Origin: Sorex araneus
Taxonomy: Eukaryota > Chordata > Mammalia > Eulipotyphla > Soricidae
Length of the DNA stretch: 64,000 nucleotides
NCBI RefSeq assembly: GCF_027595985.1
Contig: NC_073303.1
Span: 326,677,679-326,741,678 of the forward strand
Direction: 5' to 3'
Position 1 is the stretch's first letter; each line of letters starts with the position of its first letter. Position numbers and translations under genes: made by a program. The notes under the pieces were generated by a model. That model saw only the letters and a list, made by a program, of their open reading frames with translations. It ran no database searches and was not told the DNA's origin. Shown piece by piece: positions 41,225 through 52,174 of this stretch.

Positions 41225-44080
41225 TGGTTAAGAGGAGACTGAAAATTAGGCAGGTACCTATTAACCATCACATTTGCTTACTGGAGACAACCAAGTGTTG
41301 GTGAAATTAAATGCTATTTCTTCTCAAAATAGCGTTCTTTTCCTCCTAATTAAGGAGGAGTATTGAAGAGCAACACTTTGTAGCAAAAGGCAAAAAATTA
41401 TTTTTATAACACGCCAAAAGACCCTGACAAAACATGGCTACAGGACTTCCCCATTGTTCTGAATATTAAGGGGAATTTATCTTTTATTGAACTGAAATTC
41501 ATTTGATCCCCATATATTTACTACCACCCTATTCAACGCCATGAAATTTCTTTAGCCCTGAATATTGAAAAGTAAATTTTAGCTAATATGAAACAAGAAT
41601 AATGATACCGATGGCAATACAAATTTATCAAATTAGTGATTAGGAAATGCAGACTAACATGAAAAAGCGTGACATTAATTTGGAGCATTAATGATTTTTA
41701 TTAATAGTTTCTTCAGTAGACCAACTGGAACTCATATATTTTGCTAATGATATTGTAAAATAATCTAACAGTTTTGAGAAAGAGCCCTTAGTACATTTCT
41801 ATACAAAAGAATCCTTACAATACTGTTCTATTTATATGTCATTCTGGGAAAAATGAAATTAGGGAGAGACCAAGTCCATTTTTGTAATAGATCAGAGATT
41901 AAACAGAATGATAATAAAGGGAAACAGATAAAATACAAAAGTTCTCAATCATAATTGCAATGTTGATCATATGGGTGTGTGATATGTCAGAACCCAATGA
42001 ATGGGTTTATGTAATGTATATGCATTATACCTCAGTGAAGTTGCGTTTCCTTTTATATTGGTTTAGGGTTTTGCTTTCGTTTGATTCACTGTTGGTCATT
42101 TTGTTGTTGCTGCTGTTTTGATGAACGTATGTTGTTTGAGCAAGTATTAAAATAACTTTCCCTCCCAGATGGAACCACATGCCAAGGGTGTCAGGAGATA
42201 GAGGACTGGGGCATCACCCTCATCACCCTTACATTCCATCAGACTCATACACTTCCTGTATAATTCAGGAATTTGGTTCTTCCATTTTGCTTTTTTTCCA
42301 GTGCACGGAGAGTCTACTGTGCAGAAAGGCTTTAATCTGCCAGCTGATTTGAAATTGTTTCTCCTGCACAAGGCAGTATGAATCCTGCCAAGCTGTGTCT
42401 TATGTTCTGTAATGTGCACGATAAAGAAGTTTGCTTTAAGTTAAAAGCAAATAAATAAACAAGCGTCATCCAAATGCTCCTTGGAAGCAGGTACCCATTT
42501 ACACAGAGCAAGTCCCTCTGTTTTTCTGGGACCACATGGCTTCCCAGCAGCTCAAGGCCTCTGGATTGTTTAGAAAGAGAACATCATGTTCAACAAGAGC
42601 AGGAAAAAGTACAAGTAATTGAGTTTTATAATTGTGTATTTGAGAGTGGTTATGGAATAGAAAAAACCTTTAATGGAAAATTAACCAGTGTGTGCCTGAA
42701 AATTAATTTCTGAGAAGTCCCTATTCAAAGGGCTGTATGTTTGATTATAGGTGTTCCCTTAAGCTGTACCTAGTTAGGATTATTGGTAACAGGATTGTAA
42801 ATTTGTGGGCATAGAAGCAGCTACATGAAAAAAGAAATAAGTAGCATCAATTCTATCCTCAGAATGACTCCCCAGACTTCATGAGAAGCATCCCATGTAA
42901 GCTTCCTACTAGTAGATCTGGCTGTGTGTACAAGTGGGGATTGTAGCAGTTCTCAGAAAAGAATGTCCAATAAATTATTTGCTTTAATCCACTGACACTG
43001 TCTTTGCACATACACTTAGGAGATAATGAAAGCTGCCTCAGTACTGGAAGGCAGACAGGCCAATAGTTGAGGTTAAAAACAGTCATTATGATAACATGAA
43101 CATTATGGGAATTATGTTAACAAATGTTCCTGCTAATTCATTTAATCAGCATTTTAATAGGTTCCAATTTTCCCCAGGTCTTATAAAATTAAATTATTTG
43201 TGATATAATGTATATTCTGATGGCCTCTTGGATATTCACCCCCCCAAAAAAACAACTACATTTTAAACTCTAAGACAGTATCTCATAAACTTACATGGGC
43301 AGTTCTTCCCTTTTTATCATCCTTACTTTTTGTTTCTCAAATATGGCCTTTTAAAAATTCCACGGAACATTCTTCAGGAAATGCTACAGAATCAAAAATT
43401 GTTTTAATTGCTAAGAGCCACTCCGCATAGGTCACTGGGATATTGAAGTCACTCATTTGAAATGATGACATGCAGAGACAGGTTTTATGTACACAATTTG
43501 TCTTAACTCAGTAACTTTATATCTAGGAAAGGAAGATATTGATGCACATCTAAATAAGAAATTTAGTTTCTACACTTAGGGTTAATTTTATACATATAAA
43601 TTTCTAAATTATATTCATAATTTGTCCATTTTTACAGATGCAAAATTTGGTACCAAAATGATCATGCAAAACCAGTCTGATGTTGGCAAAATAAACTACT
43701 CTGGGTACAATTAGCCACCTGGCATTCAACAGATGCAGCCAACTAGCTGGCTGGCTTACATGTGGGGGCTGGAACTACTTATCTCACTGTTTCTTTCCTG
43801 ATACCATTTGTGGAGAAAATTTCTTAGGCATAATTTTAAGGGCAAAAATAGGAATATTATAAGAACATCTGAACTCCCTCAAAGATTACTTACTGTACTG
43901 CAAATTTTTTTTAATCACTGGAAGAAACTTGTTTTGATCCAAGCCATTTAAAAAGCTTTCAGAACTACAAATAAAGCAATAAATGCTTATTTCATAATTT
44001 TGGCTTTTTATCAGAAAAATATAAAATCTTTCCTTATTTACCTAAGTGGGTTATACAGTTAATCTTTATAAAGTACTTGT
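41225..44080. other. Longest repeat-free stretch (about 2.8 kb)
   Basis: No SINE, L1 or composite copy is visible, in contrast to the rest of the window. It is AT-rich. At 41341-41359 a 7-bp inverted repeat 'tcctcct'/'aggagga' encloses a TAATTA-type homeodomain core. No coding exon is recognisable. Candidate region for conserved non-coding DNA, not demonstrated. Confidence 0.45.
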
Positions 44081-44081
44081 G

Positions 44082-44218
44082 TGGGGCTGGAGAGATAATC
44101 CATTGGATAAGGCACTTGCCTTCTACTCGGCTCACTCGGCTACGATTCCCAGCACAGAACCAGAAATAAACCCTGAACACTGTCAGCTGTGAACCAAAAA
44201 TGAAAACACGCAAAAACC
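44082..44218 (+). mobile_element. SINE-A copy, shortened
   Basis: Sense copy: 'tggggctggagagataatcc', 'tacgattcccagcacagaac' and 'ccctgaacactgtcagctgt'. The middle of the body is deleted between 'cagca' and 'cagaaccag'. Confidence 0.87.
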
Positions 44219-44219
44219 A

Positions 44220-45068
44220 AGAGATACTGGTGTGAGTTCATTATTTATTTTTGTACAAATATTTAATTTTAAGAACAGTGGCTTTGGAAAGTCATGAACA
44301 TCCAGTCTATAAGGGAAGTATCTAGTGATCACCTGAACATGAATACTAACTATAAGCTCAAGTGTAGTATTTGACTTTCATTCTTAGCTCTAGAAACTTC
44401 TTTTTTTTTTTGCATAACCAAAATTAAGTTTTCCAGAGATATTGGAGACTAGTCATGTTCCCTGATGGCACACAGTGCTCTCAGCTGATCTCAGATAACC
44501 TTGTATCTGATGGAATAAACTTACTGATAACTAGAAACATTGATGCTAAAAAATTGACTATATAATTCTAACACCAAGCATTACTATAGATCACAGATTA
44601 ATAGTTCAAAAAATTCAATTGAATGAGTAAAGGGTGAAAAAAGACAGAGATTGGAAGCCCATAGTAGAGTCCTACTAACTTGATTCCAAAGAATGTCAAC
44701 ATTTTCATTTGGGTATAAAAGTAGTTCTCCCTATTTGTATGTGAGACGATTGAAGAATTTACTTTAAAGTCTGCATAAAAACAAACAGATATAAAAATTT
44801 TAAATCATAGGAATTTCTTCCTTATTAGTGTTACTAGGAAGATCCTATCACTTTGAATGCTACCAAAATATGACCAGAAGAAAGGAATAAACAAAGAAAA
44901 GGGAGGGAAGAGAGAAGGAAGGGGGATAGTAGGAAGGGACAAGGGACAAAAGCAATTTTAATCTCAGGCTAATTATAGTAAGTATTTGCAAGAGGCTCAT
45001 TCAAAACTGGTGAGTTTTGAGTTTTTATTGGATGTTTAAATGATTTGTCTAATGCTTTATATCAGACC
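44220..45068. other. AT-rich intergenic sequence
   Basis: Nothing recognised apart from an A/G-rich run at about 44880-44950. Confidence 0.5.
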
Positions 45069-45082
45069 CTTATTGTTGACTC

Positions 45083-45334
45083 GGCTGGAGCGATATCACA
45101 GTGGCTAGGGCGTTTGCCTTGCATAAATGGCCGACCTGGGTTGGATTTCTCTGCCCTTCTTGGAGAACCCTGCAACCTATGGAGAGTATCTCACCCCCAC
45201 AGCAGACCCTGGCAAGCTACCCATGGCGTATTCAATATGCCAAAAACAGTAACAACAAGTCTCACAATGGAGACGTTACTGGTTCCCTTTTGAGCAAATC
45301 AATGAGCAACAGGATGACAGTATGACAGTGTGTG
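45083..45334 (+). mobile_element. SINE-B copy, full length
   Basis: Sense copy: 'ggctggagcgatatcacagt', 'gggcgtttgccttgcataaa', 'acccatggcgtattcaatat' and tail 'atgacagtatgacagtgtg'. A perfect 11-bp duplication, 'attgttgactc', flanks it (45072-45082, 45335-45345). Confidence 0.93.
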
Positions 45335-45349
45335 ATTGTTGACTCTGCT

Positions 45350-46000
45350 TGACTGCTCAATAGGTGAGGCAGGAAACTGAAAGAACAAGGGCACAGCCCA
45401 TCTAGAATAACTAAGCAGTAAACTGGGGCCCAGGGTCCAAGTCCCTTGTGCTTTCTAAATCATCTCTTAAGTGTTCTTATGCTCAGAAAAATGAAGACTC
45501 ACTGAACTCCACTCCTCACTAATAAATAGTTGTTCCATGTAGTCTCATGAATGCTAAATAATAGTAGCTATATCTATTTAAGATACTTTTCTTTAGAACC
45601 AACTAGTACACATTTTGAAAATAACTGATGTGCTTGCATTGATCACTAGGGGGAACTCTTAAAATTCCTCAGTAATTATCCTCATCAGTTTGCACTGTAT
45701 CAATTAAAATTTTAATGTATATGATAATATAGTATGAATATATGTAAATTATATATTCATATAATTAAAAGCTTGAGGTTCTTTTCATAAGTTTTTCCTA
45801 AGCTGCATCTATGAAGCTATAAATTCTAAAATTAGTTGCAGAAAGATGATGCTTTCCAATTAGGGTGTTTTTTCCTTAACTAAATAATTAAGTAGCTCAG
45901 TTGATTTTAATAGTCTATAGATAAGAGAGAAAAATGAAAATGTGCTCATTAGGGAATAATGTTTTCATGAAGGAAAATAATTCACAAAGATAAAAGAGAG
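45350..46000. other. AT-rich intergenic sequence
   Basis: Nothing recognised. Confidence 0.5.
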
Positions 46001-46002
46001 AA

Positions 46003-46016
46003 ATGGAAATAGTTTT
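46003..46016. repeat. Target-site duplication, left, of U1 pseudogene
   Basis: Exact match to 46164-46177. In sense (minus) orientation it starts AAAAC, consistent with L1 endonuclease cleavage. Confidence 0.9.
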
Positions 46017-46165
46017 GTAGCAGTCCCCCACTACCACAAATTTCGCAGTCTGAGTTTCCCACATTGGGGAAATCACAAGGTCAGCACATCTGGAGTGCAA
46101 TGGATAAGCCTCGCCCTGTGAAAACCACCTTCATTATTATGGTATCTCCCCTGCCAGGTAAGTAT
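46017..46165 (-). pseudogene. RNU1: U1 snRNA retropseudogene, 3'-truncated
   Basis: The antisense strand is U1 spliceosomal RNA from nucleotide 1 to about 148: the 5' end that pairs with splice donors (seen as 'ccaggtaagtat'), the stem-loop core 'gagtgcaatggataagcctc', and the Sm-site region (seen as 'ccacaaatt'). The last stem-loop (about 16 nt) is missing. There is no A tail. A perfect 14-bp duplication, 'atggaaatagtttt', flanks it (46003-46016, 46164-46177), overlapping the first two U1 bases. About a dozen differences from the mammalian U1 I remember, and no proximal sequence element beyond 46165. Not an active gene. Confidence 0.95.
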
Positions 46166-46177
46166 GGAAATAGTTTT
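46164..46177. repeat. Target-site duplication, right, of U1 pseudogene
   Basis: Exact match to 46003-46016. Confidence 0.9.
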
Positions 46178-46324
46178 TAAAGTATGATAGCTCTTTAGTG
46201 AAATTTTGTAATTTGCCGTTACTTAAGATAATAAAGAAGTTATGGCATCTTTGTAGATTTGACAGTTCTCCAAAGTGGTTTATTCCAATTTAAAATTTAC
46301 AATCTCATTTAGCACTATGTGCAC

Positions 46325-46325
<1 letters not shown>

Positions 46326-46372
<47 letters not shown>

Positions 46373-46425
46373 AAGGGAGAGACAGACAGACAGACAGACA
46401 GATAGACAGACAGACACACAGAGAG
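46326..46425. repeat. (GA)n and (GACA)n microsatellite
   Basis: GA units to about 46382, then GACA/GATA units to about 46420. Confidence 0.97.
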
Positions 46426-46429
46426 AAAT

Positions 46430-47240
46430 AATCCCACAAAACAAAACAGCAAGTATACTGGAACCAAAATACCTTCTTCAAAGTATATTTTTGAACTAAA
46501 TAAAAAACTGTCCAAATGTATTTGTAAAATGAATTCTTTTAAGTATTGGTCATCAAGCTTCAGAATTTTTTCCCCCCAGTTTCTATCTAATTTTTTGGAT
46601 CTTATTTGCCTCAGCTACTTTAGGAGATTACAAAGGTTCAGATAACCAACTGAATGCTTAACTATTTTGGAATGTTATTTATCACCTGAAAATAATTTTA
46701 GGCCAAATACTCGTGATACCAGAAAAATCTCTTTTAATTTGCCAGTTCAATCTCAAGGATGATTTATTTGTTCACAATGTTCTCTAAAGGATTGTGGGTT
46801 AATTAAATTGCTCATCTGGTAGAAATCTCAGAGTTCAGAGAATGCAATCCAAGCTTCAAAGAATATAAAAATAAGATAAATGCAAGGAAATAGGAAATAA
46901 ATGAACATAAAAGAATACCATACTTCCCTCTCATAAAAGCAGGTCATGGTTCTCTTCAGATGTCACTTATTATCTTTCTCATACCTACGATGAAAAGATA
47001 AGACAAAAGCAGAAGTTTAAAACTTTTAAACACTGAAGGAGTTTAAAAGTTTCAGGGATACTTGAAAGCAGAAGGCTGTACTTGTAAAATGCAGATGTGG
47101 CTATTTAAAATCAGGTGCCTCAAGACAGAAGGACAGATGTTGAATTAACAAAATTTTTCCTTTGATTTTTGGTTTCCTGGTTCTGTTTCATCTGAAAGTT
47201 TAGGAATGGAGAAGAGAATATTTGTAAGGGAGACAGATCC
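46430..47240. other. AT-rich intergenic sequence
   Basis: Nothing recognised. Confidence 0.5.
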
Positions 47241-47261
47241 CATCCTTAACAACATTTGTTA

Positions 47262-47375
47262 TTTTTGAACTGAGGCCCCCAAACTGATGGTGCTCTGGGG
47301 GATCATACAGTTCTCAAGGTCTCACACATGCTTGGCATGTGCTCTGTCACTTTTAGCTTCCTCCTCATTTTAATA
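47262..47375 (-). mobile_element. Degenerate SINE-A copy
   Basis: Antisense remnants: 'gggggatcatacagttctca', 'cacacatgcttggcatgtgc' and 'tctgtcacttttagc'. Confidence 0.55.
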
Positions 47376-47426
47376 AATGCTAAAAGCAGAATTTGTTACA
47401 ATACCTCTGGGTATAGCCCTCCATGA

Positions 47427-47428
47427 AA

Positions 47429-47521
<93 letters not shown>

Positions 47522-47642
47522 AGGAAGGAAGGAAGGAAGGAAGGAAGGAAGGAAGGAAGGAAGGAAGGAAGGAAGGAAGGAAAGAAAGAAAGAAAGAAAG
47601 AAAGGAAGGAAGGAAGGAAGGAAGGAAGGAAGGAAGGAAGGA

Positions 47643-47689
<47 letters not shown>

Positions 47690-47765
47690 GAAGGAAGGAA
47701 GGAAGGAAGGAAGGAAGGAAGGAAGGAAGGAAGGAAGGAAGGAAGGAAGAAAGAAAGAAAGAAAG

Positions 47766-47800
<35 letters not shown>

Positions 47801-47870
47801 AAAAAAGAAAAAAAGAAAAAGAAAGAAAGAAAGAGAGGAAGAAAGGAAGGAAAGAAAGAAGGAAAGATGC
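47427..47870. repeat. (GAAA)n/(GGAA)n microsatellite
   Basis: About 445 bp of alternating GAAA and GGAA blocks: GGAA about 47520-47580, 47604-47640 and 47688-47746. Long Lys/Glu/Arg or Phe/Leu/Ser frames over it are artefacts. Confidence 0.98.
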
Positions 47871-47939
47871 AAATAGATATTAAAAATCATGTAGAGGTTT
47901 GTACGTGTTTTAAGATAGTAAAGATGATTTTTAAAATCA

Positions 47940-48055
47940 AAGCTAGAGCTATAGAGATAGCTCAAGAAGCTGAACACATGCTTCACAGCACATGGTGCCA
48001 GCATGATTGGTAGTGACTGAGCACAAAGCCAGGAGTACTCCTGACATAAATGTAT
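47940..48055 (+). mobile_element. SINE-A copy, shortened
   Basis: Sense remnants: 'agctagagctatagagatag', 'tgcttcacagcacatggtgc' and 'caaagccaggagtactcctg'. Confidence 0.7.
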
Positions 48056-48080
48056 GTTTACATAGATATGCACATATATA

Positions 48081-48328
48081 GCACTGTAGCACTGTTGTCC
48101 CAATGTTCATTGATTTGCTTAAGCGGACACCAGTAACGTCTCCATTGTGAGACTTATTGTTACTATTTTTGGCATATTGAATACACCACAGGGAGCTTGC
48201 CAGGCTCTGCCGTGTGGGTGGGATACTCTGGGTAGCTTGCCGGGTTCTCCGAGAGGGGTGGTGGAATTGAGCAAGGGTTAGCCATGAGCAAGGCAAACGC
48301 TCTACCCGCTGTGCTATTGCTCCAGTCC
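48081..48328 (-). mobile_element. SINE-B copy, full length
   Basis: Antisense copy: 'gcactgtagcactgttgtcc', 'gtctccattgtgagacttat', 'gggagcttgccaggctctgc' and head 'gctattgctccagtcc'. A 14-bp duplication with one mismatch ('tatgcacatatata' 48067-48080, 'tatgcatatatata' 48329-48342) flanks it; the right copy grew into a TA microsatellite. Confidence 0.9.
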
Positions 48329-48439
48329 TATGCATATATATATATACATATATATATGCACATTTATATGTCTAAAGTTTTGTGTATATATAATAGAGAG
48401 AGAATAGAGAGGAGAGAGTGGGAAAGGCAAAGAGAGGTA

Positions 48440-48575
48440 ATCAGGGGCTACTCCTGACTCTGTGTTCAGGGGTCACTCCTAGCATTGCTCAAGAGACCAT
48501 ATGCAATGCTGGGGATCATATAGGGTTGACCACGTACAGCAAAGAAACCTTAACCCCTGTATTATCTAGCACAGA
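48440..48575 (-). mobile_element. SINE-A copy
   Basis: Antisense copy: 'aggggctactcctgactctg', 'ttcaggggtcactcctagca', 'gagaccatatgcaatgctgg' and a diverged head. Confidence 0.8.
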
Positions 48576-48769
48576 AATTTTAATGTATTTAAAGCAATAA
48601 TTTATAAACTTTGAAAGTTTATAAATAAAAATAAACTATAAAAATAAAAATACCCTTATATCATATCATTACATATATCATTCTAACATAAAACATTTAG
48701 ATATAAAATTTACCAGGACTAGGTGATAAAAGGAGATAGAGTGACATGCATGGTGTCCCATCAGTAACA

Positions 48770-48995
48770 GTATTGTAACCCAGTGCCCCAAAGGTGGTGG
48801 GAAGTGGGGAGTAAAAGAGAGGAAAAAAGAAAATCTTGACTGCCATTGAGGTAGGCTGGAAGGAAAACTGGAGATATTTGTGGACAGAAATGTACATTGA
48901 TGAAGGGATTGGTTTTGGAACGTTTTGTGCTTGAAACTCAGTCATAAATCATTTTGTAACTTTGTAGTTCACGGTGATTCAATGAAAATTTTTTT
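48770..48995 (+). mobile_element. L1-like 3' end
   Basis: 3' UTR words 'gcccatt'-like remnants, 'cagaaatgtacattgatgaa', 'ttgaaactcagtcataaatc' and 'tcacggtgattcaatgaaaa' at the very end. It faces the U1 copy that follows tail to tail. Confidence 0.75.
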
Positions 48996-49004
48996 TCTTT
49001 TCTT

Positions 49005-49167
49005 CAGGGTAGTGTGTGAAGGCACTCCCACACTGCTAAAAATTCTGTAGTTGAGTTTCCCACGTTTAGGGAAATCACAGGGTCAGCACATCCAGAGTGC
49101 AATGGATAAGCCTTTCCCCAGGAAAACCACCTTCGTGATCATGGTATCTCTCCTGCCAGGTAAGTAA
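49005..49167 (-). pseudogene. RNU1: U1 snRNA retropseudogene, near full length with A-rich tail
   Basis: Antisense U1 RNA covering almost the whole molecule. The 5' end ('ccaggtaagta') and 'gagtgcaatggataagcc' are well preserved; the 3' third is badly diverged, and the Sm-site region reads differently from the functional motif. Next to its 3' end the plus strand is T-rich (48989-49004), meaning a 3' A-rich tail in sense. That distinguishes it from the tail-less copy at 46.0 kb. No clear target duplication ('tcttttctt' at 48996-49004 and 49176-49184 is weak) and no U1 promoter element upstream. Confidence 0.9.
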
Positions 49168-49189
49168 GAAAAAGATCTTTTCTTAAGAT

Positions 49190-49800
49190 AAAAATCAGTA
49201 CATGTTTTTTAAAAACTAATGAAAATAGCACATTAACATGGAATGCATATAGTTAATCTTGGGACATCTTATTGGAATAATTTTATCAAAACTATTAAAG
49301 TATGACCTTAACATATAAAGAGAATCATGATGCTACATTATGAGTGTAGGAGGAATATTGAACAAAGGCCTTGAGCTGCTGACAAAGCCCTTCTGATCCT
49401 AGACTACTCATGGGAGTGAATAGCAGATAGAACTGCAAATATCACACATCATCACCTTGAAACAGATCTATCTTTTGGTGACTGTGAGGATGACATTTTC
49501 TACAATTTTTTTTAGATTGCAAAGACTGCAATGTTTTTATCAATAGCAAACTGTAGCCCGTTTTATATTCCTCTTTGACATGTTTAATCTATTTGATGAC
49601 TTATTTCACCAAATACAAATAACATTGCCTGTAGCATTTTCATCATAGTGACAGTGATTCAGTTCTTTGGATGTCTTTAACTAGAGTTAGATTTACACAT
49701 ATAGCAGACCTTGTCATACTATACACCAGATTTTATGTGGACTATGTGACCTTGGTCCCAGCTTGCAGACCACACATGTATTTTTGTTTGTTTATTTCTA
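49190..49800. other. AT-rich intergenic sequence
   Basis: Nothing recognised. Confidence 0.5.
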
Positions 49801-49815
49801 TTTGTATTACCAGGT

Positions 49816-50067
49816 GGGCTGGAGCAAGAGAACAGCAGGTAGGGCGTTTGCCTTGCATGTGGCTGTCCCGGGTTTGATAACTCTGTCCCTCCCAGAGAGC
49901 CTGGCAAGCTACCAAGAGTATCCCGCCCGCACGGCAGAGCCTTGCAAGCTATCCGTGGCATATTCGATGTGCCAAAAACAGTAACAAGTATCACAATGGA
50001 GACATTACTGGTGCCCGCTAGAACACATTGATGAAAAACAGGATGACAGTGACAGAGTGATACAGTG
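49816..50067 (+). mobile_element. SINE-B copy, full length
   Basis: Sense copy: 'ggtagggcgtttgccttgca', 'gcccgcacggcagagccttg', 'attcgatgtgccaaaaacag' and tail 'gacagtgacagagtgatac'. A perfect 10-bp duplication, 'attaccaggt', flanks it (49806-49815, 50068-50077). Confidence 0.92.
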
Positions 50068-50091
50068 ATTACCAGGTAGTTAATGATTCTA

Positions 50092-50330
50092 AGGGCCAGG
50101 GAGAGAATACAGGGTCACTGATGCCAGCACCACATTGCCTCTCAGTCATGGCCTTACAAAGGGCCCGAGAGGCACTCGAGCACCAGGGGATATGCACCTC
50201 CTGGTTGCCAGCGACACATCCTCAGGTCCACACATGGAACTGCCAGCCCAGGTGACCAGGGATCACTGGGGGTAGCCTCTAGCCTGCTCCCCACAGCACT
50301 GCTTGGGAGCCTGGTCCTCAAAATAAAAAG
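50092..50330 (+). mobile_element. Degenerate SINE-A copy
   Basis: 'aagggccagggagagaatac' resembles the head and 'gaccagggatcactgggggt' the body end; the middle aligns poorly and is GC-richer. Confidence 0.5.
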
Positions 50331-50334
50331 TCTA

Positions 50335-51990
50335 AATTTAGAAAGTCTCATAAAAATAATGGTATTTCTTCCAACCCATTATTTAACTACTCAAATAAAG
50401 ATAATATGTCAGAAACCACCACAACAAATAGTGGTATATTCTTTTCTTATTTTTAGAGTCTGTAGATGAACACTAATGAAAACTCACAGCCTTTGTGAGA
50501 GGATTACAGAGATGGAGAAATAAAATAGCTAGCACAGAGAAACATTCAAGTGTTATTTATTCTTTTGATGGATGGAGGGATTTTTATAGGGAAAAACTGG
50601 AGGTTCTATATGGTCAGGCTGGTATTTTCGTCACACTTGTGAGTACTTAGATAGACAGTGTTTATACTCTCAGGGGGAAATGACGCTCTTATGGAGCGTG
50701 TCAGCTTCATCATGAGACTCTACTTCAATGAGGTGCAGTATCACAACTTCCCTAATATCAGAAAAAAGGGAAGTATTTTTTAGAAAGACAGAAGAAATGG
50801 GGTTTTCATTATGTCTTTATATGTTCAGAGAGTTTTTGCTTACAGAAGCCATCCTCCTAAAACAATGCTAATAATACCCTTAACATTATATTTTACTCTA
50901 CACTATAGACAAAGCAAGCTACATCTTGGGAAGGATTTGCAGGAAAATTGACATATGAGCACGATTCTTGGTATCATATTTATTAGGAATTCTTTTCCAA
51001 GATTAAAAAGACAATTTACTGTCTGCTTGCAGTCTGGCTCAGGATAGACTTTTCAAGCCTTTTATGGAAAGGAATAATAATAGAACAAATTGAATTTGAC
51101 CCTAAAACCAAAGAGGTAGAAAGTAGATCTACTTCAATTACCCTAGTTAAAAGCTGGCCCTCACATGGAGACCCCTCAACCCCCACTTTACATTCCACAA
51201 CAGGTCAAATAAATAGCAGATCCTGCCGTGCACTGCGGTGGCCCACGCCGTGCTGGCTGGGTCAGCACAGTCAGACCTGTCAGAAAGACAACAAACGCTG
51301 TGTGTTCTTCCCGACGTGCAGGAGGAAGCGTTTCTCTCGAGGCCATTTTTCATTGTTAAAAAAAATATTTTAAAAAGTATTTCAAGAGAGTATTTTCTTT
51401 GCATATTTCTTAATGAAACAGCATTTGAGGGATGAAACCAGGTCATTTGAACAAGAGAAAGAGCCCTAGATGTCATCTCAAGCTTTCAAAAGGAACCACC
51501 TCATCACAGCAATTTCATAGAATTTTTGAAACTGAGATACATTTTCTTTTCAAACAATTGAACTGTGGCTGATGGAGTTCAGAACAGACACTGTGAAAAC
51601 CCTCTAGTCACAGAGTATTTCTAATGAGATTCCAGTGACTTATCCTCCTCCTACCTTGCTATCCATTTTGGTCCAGTAGCATTCATGGTATTTATGCCAC
51701 CCTAGAAATCCCTCATGTCCTTTGGTACCTCTGCCAAGCATCTCTCTGGCAATTGGAACCTTCAGAAAAGAGATATTCAGGGCAATTGGAGTATCTGCCT
51801 ATACTATTCTTTTAACTAAATTTCCAACTCTCCAATTAATGAATCAAAACAGTCTAAAACAGGTCAGGTTGGTACTTCTCAATTGTTCTACCTGAATAAT
51901 TCACAGAAGGTCTACAAATATTGGAAGTATTCATGGCGTGCACATGCGCACCACACACACATGCATGTATGTATGCACACATGCACATAT
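50335..51990. other. Repeat-poor intergenic sequence
   Basis: No gene recognised. A 42-codon stop-free run at 50655-50783 was considered and rejected. A CA/GCAT-rich patch lies at about 51940-51990. Confidence 0.5.
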
Positions 51991-51994
51991 ATAA

Positions 51995-52172
51995 TTTGTT
52001 TGTTTGTTTTGTTTGGCCACTTACAGCTGTGCTCAGGGGTTCCTCCTACCCCTGAGCTTAGGGTTCATATCTAGTGGTACAGGGAAAACCATATATGGTG
52101 CAGGAAATCAAACCCCGCTCTGCTCTGAGCAAATTACCTTACCCTCTATTCTATCTCCCTGGCTCCCATAGC
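51995..52172 (-). mobile_element. SINE-A copy
   Basis: Antisense copy: TTTG-rich tail, 'acagctgtgctcaggggttc', 'aaccatatatggtgcaggaa', 'atcaaaccccgctctgctct' and 'ctatctccctggctcc'. Confidence 0.87.
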
Positions 52173-52174
52173 TG

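Noticed and set aside
47377-48103. Open frames of 168-235 codons rich in Lys/Glu/Arg or Phe/Leu/Ser/Pro
   Set aside because: Translations of the GAAA/GGAA array; low complexity in all frames.
50655-50783. 42-codon stop-free stretch with plausible-looking amino-acid composition
   Set aside because: Short enough to arise by chance, no family recognised, and no convincing splice donor. A translated search across mammals would settle it.
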